Assembly (NCBI GenBank): GCA_014377425.1
Contig: JACMPQ010000048.1
Coordinates: 1 to 53,758 of the forward strand
DNA from: Microbacteriaceae bacterium
GTDB lineage: Bacteria > Actinomycetota > Actinomycetes > Actinomycetales > Microbacteriaceae
Direction: 5' to 3'
DNA: 53,758 nt
Below, piece by piece: positions 43,696 through 52,037 of this stretch. Position 1 is the first letter of the stretch; every line of letters begins with the position of its first letter. The notes beneath the pieces were generated by a model. That model searched no databases. It was given only the letters and a program-made list of their open reading frames with translations, and had not been told where the DNA came from. Both the position numbers and the translations under genes were made by a program.

Positions 43696-44007
43696 ATGCC
43701 TGTAATCGTTGTCGCCGTCATTGTGCCCAAGCACGACAAGATGCAGGTGGTTCTTAACGCTTTTGCCACCGTGTCACCCAAGGTACATCGGGAGCAGGGC
43801 TGCGAACTCTACGCCGCGCACACCGATGGTGACCACGTGGTAATGGTGGAGCGGTGGACAACCCAGGAAGACCTCGATGCCCACGGGCTAGCGGCTCCGG
43901 TAATGGAGCTGAAAATGCTTTGGGACGGCTCACTCGCCAAGGAACCGGAAATCTTGGTGCTCGAAAACGTGCCGTTGGGCGACGCACTCAAGGGTGCGAT
44001 TCAGTAA
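43696..44007 (+). CDS. Putative quinol monooxygenase, ABM domain
   Basis: This 103-residue dimeric alpha+beta-barrel protein of the antibiotic-biosynthesis-monooxygenase family resembles YgiN-type quinol monooxygenases. The pattern fits: VVAVIVPKHDKMQVVLNAF, the HREQGCELYAAH segment, and VMVERWTTQEDLDAHGLA with the conserved W and H. Cofactor-free oxidation of a quinol is typical of the family; the real substrate is unknown. The ATG follows GAGGAG. Confidence 0.8.
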   Translation: MPVIVVAVIVPKHDKMQVVLNAFATVSPKVHREQGCELYAAHTDGDHVVMVERWTTQEDLDAHGLAAPVMELKMLWDGSLAKEPEILVLENVPLGDALKGAIQ

Positions 44008-44102
44008 ATCGCAATTTTCACCGGAGCTCAAGATCGTGCGACAGCTAGCGGATGTGCGGTAGCTCGCACATCTGAAGCCTCTCGCTATCGCGCCGCGGCT
44101 GC

Positions 44103-44966
44103 CTAGGTGGTGAGTCGCTCGATGAGCTCGGCGTAGCGGGTTGCCGTTCGCGCCACGATTTCCGGCGGTAGTGCGGGCGGTGTGCCGGTTTTGTCCCAGT
44201 TGGCGGCCAGCCAGTCGCGCACGATCTGCTTGTCGAAGCTGTCGGTGCGGTTGCCCGAGGCGTAGGTGGCAGCATCCCAGAAGCGGGAGCTGTCGGAGGT
44301 GAGCACCTCGTCGCCGAGCGTGATGGCGCCGGTCTCGGCATCCATCCCGAACTCGAACTTGGTGTCGGCCAGAATCACGCCGCGCGCCTCTGCGATCTCC
44401 GACGCCAGCGCAAAAATTTGCAGGGAACGTGCGCGCAATTGCTCGGCAACCTCCGCGCCCACCAGCTCCACGGTGCGCTCGAAGGTGATGTTTTCGTCGT
44501 GCTCGCCCATCGGGGCCTTAAACGCGGGGGTGTAGATCGGTGTCGGAAGCCGGTCGCCGTTGTTGAGCCCGGCCGGCAGGGGGATGCCACACACCCTCTG
44601 CGTCTCTTGATATTCGACCCAGCCCGATCCGGCGAGGTACCCGCGCACCACGCACTCCACTGGAAACATGCTCAGCGCCTTCACGACGGTGGCGCGGCCC
44701 GCTACCCCAAGAGGTACGGGTAGGGCGGCGTCATCCGGCACCAAATGGTTGGGAATTTCGGCAAGCTGGGCAAACCACCACAGGCTGAGGGTGGTGAGGA
44801 GGGTGCCTTTGCCGGGGATGCCCGGCTCGAGCACGTGGTCGAAGGCACTGACCCGGTCACTGGCGACCACCAGCAGGCGGTCGGCGTGCGCGGGCGAGGT
44901 GTAGAGATCGCGCACCTTGCCGGAGTAGGCGTGGTTCCAGCCGGGCAGGGTCTTTGTGTCGGTCAC
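44103..44966 (-). CDS. purC: Phosphoribosylaminoimidazole-succinocarboxamide synthase
   Basis: SAICAR synthetase joins CAIR and aspartate with ATP. The start GWNHAYSGKVRDLY, the motif VVRGYLAGSGWVEYQ, and ILADTKFEFGMDAETG with the SSRFWDAATY region are intact over 287 residues. The GTG at 44966 has no Shine-Dalgarno, but a good -10 (AATAAT) lies 6 nt upstream with TTGGGC as a possible -35. A leaderless mRNA is therefore likely. It follows purD (same strand) by 126 bp. Confidence 0.97.
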   Translation of the reverse strand: MTDTKTLPGWNHAYSGKVRDLYTSPAHADRLLVVASDRVSAFDHVLEPGIPGKGTLLTTLSLWWFAQLAEIPNHLVPDDAALPVPLGVAGRATVVKALSMFPVECVVRGYLAGSGWVEYQETQRVCGIPLPAGLNNGDRLPTPIYTPAFKAPMGEHDENITFERTVELVGAEVAEQLRARSLQIFALASEIAEARGVILADTKFEFGMDAETGAITLGDEVLTSDSSRFWDAATYASGNRTDSFDKQIVRDWLAANWDKTGTPPALPPEIVARTATRYAELIERLTT

Positions 44967-44972
44967 CTAATC

Positions 44973-44978
44973 ATTATT
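44973..44978 (-). promoter_or_regulatory. -10 hexamer of purC, leaderless spacing
   Basis: AATAAT (five of six to TATAAT) ends 6 nt before the GTG at 44966; TTGGGC (45000-44995) lies 16 bp upstream as a weak -35. Confidence 0.6.
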
Positions 44979-45092
44979 CCGTGCGGCGCGGTCGGCCCAA
45001 GCCCGCCGCTGCCCAACTACCCGTGCGGCGGTGCCGCGCAGAGCGCACGCTATTGCCCGAGGACCGGTGCTGCATTGACCGCGGAGTGTGCG

Positions 45093-46349
45093 CTACTGCC
45101 CGGTGACCCGCTCGGCGATGTCGCCGCGGTACTGGCCCCCGACCAACTCGAGTAGCGCCAGCGCGCGGTAGGCGCGCTCGCGAGCCGCGGCGAAGTCCGG
45201 TGCGGTCGCGACGACGCTCAGCACGCGGCCGCCGGTAGCCACCAGTGCCCCTTCGTCATTGAGAGCGGTGGCGGCGTGGGCAATGCTCACACCCTCCACG
45301 GCGAGGGCCGCGCTGAGCCCGGTGATGGTCCGGCCGGTGAGCGGGGTTTCTGGGTACCCCTCGCTGGCCAAAACGACGGTGACCGCCACATCCGCCGAGA
45401 ATTCCGGCTGCGGCAGAACGCCGAGGCCACCGGTGGAGGCGGCGAAAAGCAGTTCGCTGAGCGGGGTGATGAGCCGCGGCAGCACCACCTGCGTCTCCGG
45501 GTCGCCAAAGCGCGCGTTGAATTCGATCACCCGGATGCCGCGATCGGTAACAATCAGACCGCAGTACAACAACCCGATAAACGGGGTCTGCTCGGCCGCG
45601 AGCTGCCGCACGGTCGGCAACGCAACCGTCTCGATTACCTCGTCGACGAAGCCGGCGGGCAACCACGGTAGCGGCGAGTAGGCGCCCATGCCTCCGGTGT
45701 TTGGGCCCTGATCGCCGTCGAGCAGAAGTTTGTAGTCCTGGGCGGGGGAGAGTGGGAGCACGTTGTGGCCGTCGCTGAGCAGAAACAGCGACACTTCCTG
45801 ACCGGCCAAAAATTCTTCGACGAGTACGGCGCCGTGCTGCAGCCAGTATTCGGCGTGGGAGAGCGCGGCTTCGCGATCGCTGGTGACCAAAACGCCTTTA
45901 CCGGCGGCGAGCCCGTCGGCTTTCACGACGTACGGCGCGCCATACGAGTCGATTGCTTCGATGGCCTCGGCCAGGGTGCCAGCGCGTGCGGCAAGTCCGG
46001 TGGGCACGCCCGCGGCATCCATAATGCGCTTGGCAAAAGTTTTGGAGCCTTCGAGCTGCGCGGCAGCCTTACCCGGACCAAACACGGCGATGCCGCGCTG
46101 CCGTAGCCGGTCGGCAACCCCGGCCACGAGGGGGGCTTCGGGCCCGATGATTACGAGCTCGATGTTGTTCTCGAGGGCGAAGGTGGTGACCACCTGGCCA
46201 TTGGTGGGATCGAGGTGAATGACGTCGACGTCCCCGGCGATTCCGGCATTGCCGGGGGCCGCGATGATGTCGTGGTCTGCTTTTTCAGCCAGCAGTGCGG
46301 TGATGATGGCGTGCTCACGCGCGCCGGAGCCTAGAACGAGAATTCTCAC
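45093..46349 (-). CDS. purD: Phosphoribosylamine-glycine ligase
   Basis: GAR synthetase joins phosphoribosylamine and glycine with ATP. It begins MRILVLGSGAREHAI, has the ATP-grasp regions GPGKAAAQLEGSKTFAK and YVVKADGLAAGKGVLV, and the metal-binding end IEFNARFGDPETQ. Length is 418 residues. The GTG at 46349 has TAATCT 6 nt upstream. The divergent SCP-like gene starts 37 bp away, with its own -10. Confidence 0.97.
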   Translation of the reverse strand: MRILVLGSGAREHAIITALLAEKADHDIIAAPGNAGIAGDVDVIHLDPTNGQVVTTFALENNIELVIIGPEAPLVAGVADRLRQRGIAVFGPGKAAAQLEGSKTFAKRIMDAAGVPTGLAARAGTLAEAIEAIDSYGAPYVVKADGLAAGKGVLVTSDREAALSHAEYWLQHGAVLVEEFLAGQEVSLFLLSDGHNVLPLSPAQDYKLLLDGDQGPNTGGMGAYSPLPWLPAGFVDEVIETVALPTVRQLAAEQTPFIGLLYCGLIVTDRGIRVIEFNARFGDPETQVVLPRLITPLSELLFAASTGGLGVLPQPEFSADVAVTVVLASEGYPETPLTGRTITGLSAALAVEGVSIAHAATALNDEGALVATGGRVLSVVATAPDFAAARERAYRALALLELVGGQYRGDIAERVTGQ

Positions 46350-46355
46350 GAAACA

Positions 46356-46361
46356 AGATTA
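46356..46361 (-). promoter_or_regulatory. -10 hexamer of purD, leaderless spacing
   Basis: TAATCT on the minus strand ends 6 nt before the GTG at 46349. It is back to back with the plus-strand -10 at 46375-46380. Confidence 0.55.
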
Positions 46362-46374
46362 CCGGCGAGATTGT

Positions 46375-46380
46375 TACCGT
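46375..46380 (+). promoter_or_regulatory. -10 hexamer of SCP-like gene, leaderless spacing
   Basis: TACCGT ends 6 nt before the ATG at 46387, which fixes that start. Confidence 0.5.
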
Positions 46381-46386
46381 AGTGCC

Positions 46387-46818
46387 ATGGGTAGAGCCAA
46401 GATTTCCGCAGAGATTGGGCGCGATGCCGTGTGCCGGGCGGTGGAGCAATTGGCCCCGGAGGTCGCAGCCCTGGGCAGTGCGGAGGCGACGACCTCCTCG
46501 CCAGCGACTACCGCACCGACCGACGCCGACCGCGACTCCCTCGCCACCGCCGTGCGCTATCTACTGCAGCTGCTCGCCGACACCGTGCCCGGCAACACCG
46601 TGGAGGTGCGGGTTCCCCCGTTTGGTGCAATCCAGTGCATTGAGGGCCCCACCCACACCCGCGGAACCCCGCCGAATGTGGTCGAAACGGATGCCGCCAC
46701 CTGGCTGCGCTTGGCCACCGGCGCGTTGAGCTGGCCCGAGGCGCGGGCGCGGGGCAGCGTGTCGGCATCCGGTCAGCGTGCCGATCTGAGCGACTTCCTG
46801 CCGATTCGCTGGCGCTGA
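46387..46818 (+). CDS. Sterol-carrier-like protein (actinobacterial, pur-linked)
   Basis: This 143-residue protein resembles the sterol carrier family proteins found next to purF or purD in many actinobacteria (Rv0807 type, from memory). The pattern includes GNTVEVRVPPFGAIQCIEGPTHTRGTPPNVVETDA and WLRLATGALSWPEARARGSVSASG, the SCP2-like C-terminal half. No catalytic residues are apparent; the lipid ligand is unknown. The start at 46387 is fixed by the -10. Confidence 0.8.
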   Translation: MGRAKISAEIGRDAVCRAVEQLAPEVAALGSAEATTSSPATTAPTDADRDSLATAVRYLLQLLADTVPGNTVEVRVPPFGAIQCIEGPTHTRGTPPNVVETDAATWLRLATGALSWPEARARGSVSASGQRADLSDFLPIRWR

Positions 46819-46956
46819 AACGCGCTCGGCGCGTGCTAAAGACGCGCTCGCCAGGCACCTGTCACGCGCTCGGACTGTGCTCGCGATGCGCGTGTCGCCC
46901 TCGTGTCGGCCGCTGCACCCGGCAGCCGCTGGCAGCCAACCCGGCGACGCGTCGGG

Positions 46957-46962
46957 GACAAT
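46957..46962 (+). promoter_or_regulatory. -10-like hexamer before small membrane protein gene
   Basis: GACAAT ends 6 nt before the ATG at 46969. The first base deviates from consensus, but the spacing is the same as in the other leaderless candidates. Confidence 0.35.
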
Positions 46963-46968
46963 GGGGTG

Positions 46969-47340
46969 ATGACCGAGAATGCTTCGCAGGATCAGCCCGA
47001 GACCGCAGGCACGCCGATCGCCCCGCCCACCGTGCGGGATGCGGGCGAGATTGTGGTCTCCGAGGATCGCGTCACGGTGCGCCGCGCGCCCCGCATCACC
47101 CGGTTTCTCATTCTCGGCGCAGGCCTTGGCGCGATCGTGACGTTCATTCTTACCGGGCTGTTCCCGATCGACCAGAAGGTGGGTTTTGGCCCGCTTTTTG
47201 GCTATTTTCTGCTGTTCGGGATCCCGGCCGGAGCGGCTCTGGGCGGCATCATCGCGAGCGTGCTCGACATCATCTCCACCCGCCGCCGCAAGTCACTCAC
47301 CGCCGAGCGCTCTAGCGCCGGGGGCGTGGGCACGCTCTAG
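46969..47340 (+). CDS. Small membrane protein, two helices, unknown function
   Basis: This 123-residue protein has a polar N-terminus of about 45 residues, two hydrophobic helices (FLILGAGLGAIVTFILTGLF and YFLLFGIPAGAALGGIIASV) and a basic tail. I do not recognise a named family; similar small proteins occur between the SCP-like gene and purF in relatives. The last ten residues (from SSAGGV) are encoded by a 25-bp tandem duplication, and the TAG stop lies in the second copy. The ancestral C-terminus may therefore have been different. Confidence 0.65.
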   Translation: MTENASQDQPETAGTPIAPPTVRDAGEIVVSEDRVTVRRAPRITRFLILGAGLGAIVTFILTGLFPIDQKVGFGPLFGYFLLFGIPAGAALGGIIASVLDIISTRRRKSLTAERSSAGGVGTL

Positions 47341-47375
47341 CGCCGGGGGCGTGGGCACGCTCTAGCGCTGGGGCA
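47309..47375. repeat. 25-bp tandem array crossing a stop codon
   Basis: Two exact 25-bp copies (47309-47333, 47334-47358) begin GCTCTAGCGCC, followed by a partial third. As 25 is not a multiple of 3, each copy shifts the frame; the TAG ending the membrane protein gene falls in copy two. The array also lies downstream of the convergent purF. Confidence 0.93.
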
Positions 47376-47479
47376 ACCATCGGTACCAACTGGGCGCTTG
47401 CGGCCGCCAAAACGACGGCCGCAGGGTGCCTACACGTCGATCGACGGGTGCGATCTCCGTCCACACCTCGATGTCTTCC

Positions 47480-48937
47480 TCAGCTGTACTGGTTGCGCTC
47501 CACGTAGGACAGGTACTCCTCCGACACACTTCCGGTGACGTAATTGCCGGTAAAGCAGCTCATCTCCAGAGCCGTGACGTCGGAGCCTTCGATGATGGCG
47601 GCCTCCATGTCGGCAACCTCCTGGAAGATCAGGTAATCGGCACCGAGCTCGGTGGCGATATCCGGGATCTTCCGACCGTGCGCAATGAGTTCGTGCCGGG
47701 TGGGCATGTTGATGCCGTAGACGTGGGGGAAACGCACTGGCGGAGCGGCCGAGGTGAAGGTCACCTTGTTGGCCCCGGCCTGACGCGCCATCTCGACGAT
47801 CTCCTTCGACGTGGTGCCGCGCACAATCGAGTCATCCACGATCAAAATATTTTTTCCGCGAAACTCGCTGCCCATGGCGTTGAGCTTCTGCTTGACCGAC
47901 TTTTTGCGTTCGGCCTGCCCGGGCATGATGAAGGTGCGCCCCACGTAGCGATTCTTGTAGAAGCCCTCGCGGTATTCGATGCCGAGCTTCTGCGCCACCT
48001 GCATGGCGGCCGGGCGGGAGGAGTCCGGAATCGGCATGACCACGTCAATGTCGCCCATCGGGGTGAACTTGGCGATCGTGTCGGCGAGGCGGTTGCCGAG
48101 GCGCAGCCGTGCCTCGTATACCGAGATGCCGTTCATCACCGAGTCGGGGCGAGCCAGGTACACATACTCAAAGGAGCACGGAATCAGGCGCGGATTCTTG
48201 GCACACTGCTTCGAGGTCATCTCGCCGTCCACGGCAATGAAAATCGCCTCGCCGGGCTCAACGTCGCGTACCAGTTCGTAGCCGCCACTTTCGAGCACGA
48301 GTGATTCGGATGCCACGACCCACTCGTAACCGATCATTCCGCGGGGCCTGCGCCCGAGCACCAACGGGCGAATACCGAACGGGTCGCGGAAGGCCAGCAG
48401 ACCGTGACCGGGGATGATCGCGATCGTGGCGTAGGAGCCCTCGACTCGCTCATGGACGCGCTCGACCGCGGCAAAGATCTGCGCGGGGTCAAGTTCTGCT
48501 CCGCTCACCTGCTGCTGCAACTCGTGCGCGAGTACGTTGACGAGCAGCTCGGTGTCGGAGTCGGTGTTCAGGTGCCGACGATCAATGTCGAAGAGTTCCT
48601 GGGTGAGCTCACGCGTGTTGGTGAGGTTTCCGTTGTGTACGAGCACGATCCCGTAGGGGGCGCTCACGTAGAACGGCTGCGCCTCCTGCTCGTTGGCCGC
48701 CGACCCGCGGGTGGCATATCTCACGTGCCCGAGACCCATGGTGCCGGGCAGCGAGCGCATATCGCGGGTGCGGAATGCCTCGCGAACCTGCCCCTTGGCC
48801 TTGACCATGTGGAAGGTTCGACCGTCTGCCGTGGCAATTCCGGTCGAGTCTTGGCCGCGGTGCTGAAGCAGCAAAAGGCTGTCGTAAATAAGCTGATTGG
48901 CCGGTTCCGAAGAAACAATGCCGACAATCCCACACAT
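47480..48937 (-). CDS. purF: Amidophosphoribosyltransferase
   Basis: PurF makes phosphoribosylamine from PRPP and glutamine, the committed purine step. The protein starts MCGIVGIVSSEPAN, so Met removal exposes Cys as the N-terminal nucleophile without a long propeptide. LLQHRGQDSTGIA, the PRPP motif NILIVDDSIVRGTTSKEI and the C-terminal CFTGNYVTG are intact over 485 residues. An ATG at 48994 in frame would add 19 residues, but TTGTCT-N18-TACGGT (48985-48956, minus) reads as a promoter inside that stretch, and GGAG precedes 48937. It is divergent from purM. Confidence 0.96.
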   Translation of the reverse strand: MCGIVGIVSSEPANQLIYDSLLLLQHRGQDSTGIATADGRTFHMVKAKGQVREAFRTRDMRSLPGTMGLGHVRYATRGSAANEQEAQPFYVSAPYGIVLVHNGNLTNTRELTQELFDIDRRHLNTDSDTELLVNVLAHELQQQVSGAELDPAQIFAAVERVHERVEGSYATIAIIPGHGLLAFRDPFGIRPLVLGRRPRGMIGYEWVVASESLVLESGGYELVRDVEPGEAIFIAVDGEMTSKQCAKNPRLIPCSFEYVYLARPDSVMNGISVYEARLRLGNRLADTIAKFTPMGDIDVVMPIPDSSRPAAMQVAQKLGIEYREGFYKNRYVGRTFIMPGQAERKKSVKQKLNAMGSEFRGKNILIVDDSIVRGTTSKEIVEMARQAGANKVTFTSAAPPVRFPHVYGINMPTRHELIAHGRKIPDIATELGADYLIFQEVADMEAAIIEGSDVTALEMSCFTGNYVTGSVSEEYLSYVERNQYS

Positions 48938-48955
48938 TCGCTTGACGCGCTCCAG

Positions 48956-48985
48956 ACCGTAGAATTGGCGTGCTTTAGAAGACAA
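48956..48985 (-). promoter_or_regulatory. purF promoter candidate
   Basis: TTGTCT (48985-48980), 18-bp spacer, TACGGT (48961-48956) on the minus strand. The predicted transcript starts about 11 nt before the MCGIVG ATG and carries GGAG. It excludes the longer purF start at 48994. Confidence 0.5.
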
Positions 48986-49012
48986 GTCTTTCATGCCGGG
49001 GAATGGACCACG

Positions 49013-50110
49013 ATGACCAGCAAGTATGCCGAGGCCGGTGTGGACACCGCTCAAGGGGACCTCGCGGTCGAATTAATGAAGGCTGCAGTGGCAAAAACCC
49101 ACGGCCCGCAGGTGATCGGCGGGGTGGGGGGCTTCGCCGGTCTCTTCGACGTTTCTTTTCTCACGAGTTTCAAAAAACCGCTTCTGGCGACCTCCACCGA
49201 CGGTGTCGGCACCAAAGTTGCCATCGCGCAGGCCATCGACAAGCACGACACGATCGGTCTTGACCTGGTGGGAATGGTCGTTGACGACATCATCGTGGTC
49301 GGCGCGACCCCGCTGTTTATGACCGATTACATCGCCTGTGGCAAGGTCTTTCCGCAGCGCATCGCCGACATCGTGGCTGGCATTGCCCGCGGTTGCGCCG
49401 AGACGGGAACGGCGCTCGTTGGCGGCGAGACGGCCGAGCATCCGGGGCTTCTCGGAATCCATGACTACGACGTGGCGGGGGCCGCCACCGGTGCGGTCGA
49501 GGCCGACGCGGTTCTCGGCGCGCACCGGGTGCTCGACGGCGACGTGGTCATCGCGATGGCGTCATCCGGTCTGCACAGCAACGGTTATTCGCTCGTGCGC
49601 CGCATTCTGCGCGACGCCAAAATTGACTTCACCGACACCTCCGCCGAGCTCGGCGGGGTGGTGGGCGAAATATTACTCGAGCCGACCCGGCTCTACACCG
49701 GCACGCTGGTGAGCCTCTTGGCCGACGACACACTCGGTTCGGCCGTGCACGCCCTCAGTCACGTGACCGGGGGCGGTATCGCGGCCAACCTCGCCCGCGT
49801 GCTGCCGGTCGGCTCCTGGACCGAGCTCGAGCGCAGCAGCTGGTCCCCCGACCCGGTATTTCGGGTGCTCACCGCCCTCGGCGAAATGACCCTCGGCGAG
49901 ACCGAAGACACCTGGAACCTGGGCGTCGGCATGATTGCGGTCGTTGCCGCGGATGCCGAAGCTGGGGTTACCGCGGCACTCAGCGCTGCCGGTATCGCCT
50001 CGTGGAGCCTCGGCGTGGTCTCCACCGCTGCGCGCGACCTCACCGGGTTTGAGCAGGGTGCCAAGGGCGTTAACGGCGGTGCGGTGCGGTTAGTCGGGGC
50101 GTTCGCGTAA
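49013..50110 (+). CDS. purM: Phosphoribosylformylglycinamidine cyclo-ligase
   Basis: AIR synthetase closes the imidazole ring of FGAM with ATP. It starts MTSKYAEAGVDTAQGD; the FAGLFDVS, STDGVGTKVAIA, DDIIVVGATPLFMTDYIA and HVTGGGIAANLARVLP motifs are complete over 365 residues. The ATG lies 75 bp from the divergent purF start, so both promoters overlap. The preceding open frame to 48404 is antisense to purF and is not coding. Confidence 0.97.
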   Translation: MTSKYAEAGVDTAQGDLAVELMKAAVAKTHGPQVIGGVGGFAGLFDVSFLTSFKKPLLATSTDGVGTKVAIAQAIDKHDTIGLDLVGMVVDDIIVVGATPLFMTDYIACGKVFPQRIADIVAGIARGCAETGTALVGGETAEHPGLLGIHDYDVAGAATGAVEADAVLGAHRVLDGDVVIAMASSGLHSNGYSLVRRILRDAKIDFTDTSAELGGVVGEILLEPTRLYTGTLVSLLADDTLGSAVHALSHVTGGGIAANLARVLPVGSWTELERSSWSPDPVFRVLTALGEMTLGETEDTWNLGVGMIAVVAADAEAGVTAALSAAGIASWSLGVVSTAARDLTGFEQGAKGVNGGAVRLVGAFA

Positions 50111-50205
50111 CCGCCACTCGCGCATTTCGCGGACGGTAGGGAATCAGGGAAGGTAGGGGCGCTGAGATTCGGGCACGGGCTCGGTGTCTGTCCTCCTCGG
50201 ACGGT

Positions 50206-50211
50206 TAGCGT
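50206..50211 (+). promoter_or_regulatory. -10 hexamer of DUF4190 gene, leaderless spacing
   Basis: TAGCGT ends 6 nt before the ATG at 50218, and no Shine-Dalgarno is seen. Confidence 0.5.
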
Positions 50212-50217
50212 TGTTGT

Positions 50218-50586
50218 ATGACTGATTCTGCAAATTCTTCGCCACGCGGCTCCGAGCAGACCCCGTACGCCGACCACGTCGCCGTGGCATCCGACGCTCC
50301 TCGACCGCTCAGCACCGCAAGCCTGATTATCGGTTTCTGCTCGATCGCATTTTGGTTTACCTTCTTCGCGCCCTTGGTTGGCCTGATTCTTGGCATTATC
50401 GGGCTTCGCAAGGAGCCGACGGGTCGCACTTTTGCCCTAGTCGGCATCTGGACCAACACGGTGATGCTGGCCATTGCGTTCATTGGCCTGGTCTTGCTCG
50501 TGGTTCTGCTGAGCGTGGGGATCGCCGGGTACACGGCTTGGCAGGGTGGCACAGGAAGCGGAAACGGCTACTCGATCGGGTCGTGA
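50218..50586 (+). CDS. DUF4190-type membrane protein
   Basis: This 122-residue protein has a polar N-terminal segment of about 30 residues, then the DUF4190 pattern: STASLIIGFCSIAFWFTFFAPLVGLILGIIGLR, a short RKEPTGR loop, and a second hydrophobic stretch before a Gly/Ser tail. The function of the domain is unknown. It is often found in actinobacterial membrane proteins linked to the cell envelope. Confidence 0.75.
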   Translation: MTDSANSSPRGSEQTPYADHVAVASDAPRPLSTASLIIGFCSIAFWFTFFAPLVGLILGIIGLRKEPTGRTFALVGIWTNTVMLAIAFIGLVLLVVLLSVGIAGYTAWQGGTGSGNGYSIGS

Positions 50587-50652
50587 TCGGGGCGCTGGTT
50601 GCATGGCCGTTGTCGGGATGGAGACGGCTGAAGAGCAATACCTGCGGTTGCG

Positions 50653-50979
50653 TTACGCGGATCGGGCGTTGCGATGCCGCTCGGGCTCAAGGTCGGAGCC
50701 GTCGTCTGGCTCCGCAACATCCGGCTGAATGGCTACCGGAATTTCGGGGACAAGCTCTTCGGCTTGGTCGTAGCTCGGCTGAGGCTCGAAGGTCATCGCG
50801 AAGGTCTTAGCGGGCGCAGATTCGTCGGCGGCGTCCGCCCACTTGTCAACGTAATCCGGCTCAGCGTCTTCGGAATGCGTGAGTTCACGCTGCAGAGCCC
50901 CGTAATTGGTGTCGGGGCTGTAGTACTTCAGGTCCCGGGCAACCTTGGTGTGCTTAGCCTTTTGGCGACCGCGTCCCAT
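50653..50979 (-). CDS. DUF3073 family protein
   Basis: This small acidic protein of 108 residues begins MGRGRQKAKHTKVARDLKYY, the signature of the actinobacterial DUF3073 family, followed by an Asp/Glu-rich, probably disordered tail. The basic N-terminus suggests nucleic-acid or ribosome contact, which is only inference. The ATG at 50979 follows GAGGGGG, so it has a normal leader. Confidence 0.88.
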   Translation of the reverse strand: MGRGRQKAKHTKVARDLKYYSPDTNYGALQRELTHSEDAEPDYVDKWADAADESAPAKTFAMTFEPQPSYDQAEELVPEIPVAIQPDVAEPDDGSDLEPERHRNARSA

Positions 50980-51155
50980 GGATGACCCCCTCACAAATTC
51001 AGCCCCCGCGCGCGTTGGGCGGTGGGCAGTGGCCAACAAGGTGTGCTGTTTACTAAAGGGAGAGTTTAGCACCCCGCCCTGCTGCATCCGACCCCGGGTG
51101 CACAGCCCTGGGGCGAGCTTTCGGCTTGAGACCTCGCGGGCGCGTCCGTTTCGCG

Positions 51156-52037
51156 TCAGCTGTCTTTACGAATCCAGCGAAAGGTCAGCCGACTCACTAT
51201 TACGCCCACGACCAGCCAGAGTACGAGAGCGGTCGCGACCGCGGGAAGCTCCCACGCGCCGCCGGGCTCGGTGGCGGCAAAATTTTCCGGCAAAAATACC
51301 GAACGCATGCCCTGCGCAATCCACTTGAGCGGAAAGAATCCGGCAATATTTTGTAGCCAAGTGGGCAGCATCGAGAACTGTAGGTATACGCCCGAAATGA
51401 ATTGCAGGATTAGCACGATGGGGATGATCACAGCCGTCGCGCTCGTGCTGCTGCGGGGAATGCGACTGAGGGCAATGCCGAGCACCGCGCTGGTCACAAT
51501 GCCCAGCAGATACACCCAGGCGAAGGTGAGCCATTTCTCGCCGGTCGTAGGAAGCACGACGCCGAAGGCCACCCGTGCGACGAGCAGCAGCACGATGAGT
51601 TGCAGCAGCGAGGTGGTGAGAACCTGCCCAAATTTGCCGAGAAAGTACGACACGACCGGCAGCGGGGATCCGCCGAGACGCTTGAGACGGCCGTCGCTGC
51701 GCTCCATTGCGATGTCGACGGCCAGATTTTGCACACCGCTGAGCAAAATTCCAGCGGCCACCATTCCCGGAAGGTACAGCGCAGCCTGGGTAATGCCGCC
51801 GGTGCCGTCGGGGTTCTTACCGACCAGCCCGGTGGCCGAGAAGGCGAGGGCAAAGATGCCGAGCATCACCACCGGAAACAGAAAGGTGAAGAAAATGGTG
51901 TCGCCCTGGCGAAAGTACAGCTTCGCCTCGTACGCCGCGCGCCTGGCACCGAGGCGCACGGTACGGGCGAATTCGCGCTCAGGGGCGTGAGTCGAAGCTC
52001 CGGTGCGAGCGTGGGTGCGGGAACGGGGAGTGGTCAC
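51156..52037 (-). CDS. ABC-2 type permease, DrrB-like
   Basis: This 293-residue membrane protein has six hydrophobic segments in the ABC-2 (DrrB/NodJ) pattern, with a short cytoplasmic N-terminus and a C-terminal helix ending FRWIRKDS. It pairs with the ATPase just upstream, whose TGA overlaps its GTG (GTGA). Members export lipids, antibiotics or polysaccharides; the substrate is unknown. Confidence 0.88.
   Translation of the reverse strand: MTTPRSRTHARTGASTHAPEREFARTVRLGARRAAYEAKLYFRQGDTIFFTFLFPVVMLGIFALAFSATGLVGKNPDGTGGITQAALYLPGMVAAGILLSGVQNLAVDIAMERSDGRLKRLGGSPLPVVSYFLGKFGQVLTTSLLQLIVLLLVARVAFGVVLPTTGEKWLTFAWVYLLGIVTSAVLGIALSRIPRSSTSATAVIIPIVLILQFISGVYLQFSMLPTWLQNIAGFFPLKWIAQGMRSVFLPENFAATEPGGAWELPAVATALVLWLVVGVIVSRLTFRWIRKDS

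Noticed and set aside
43458-43781. Minus-strand frame upstream of the VOC gene
   Set aside because: It is antisense to the 5' end of the monooxygenase gene and has no recognisable domain or ribosome site.
48938-48994. Propeptide-bearing purF start at 48994
   Set aside because: A -35/-10 pair lies inside this segment, and MCGIVG with an upstream GGAG is a standard PurF N-terminus.
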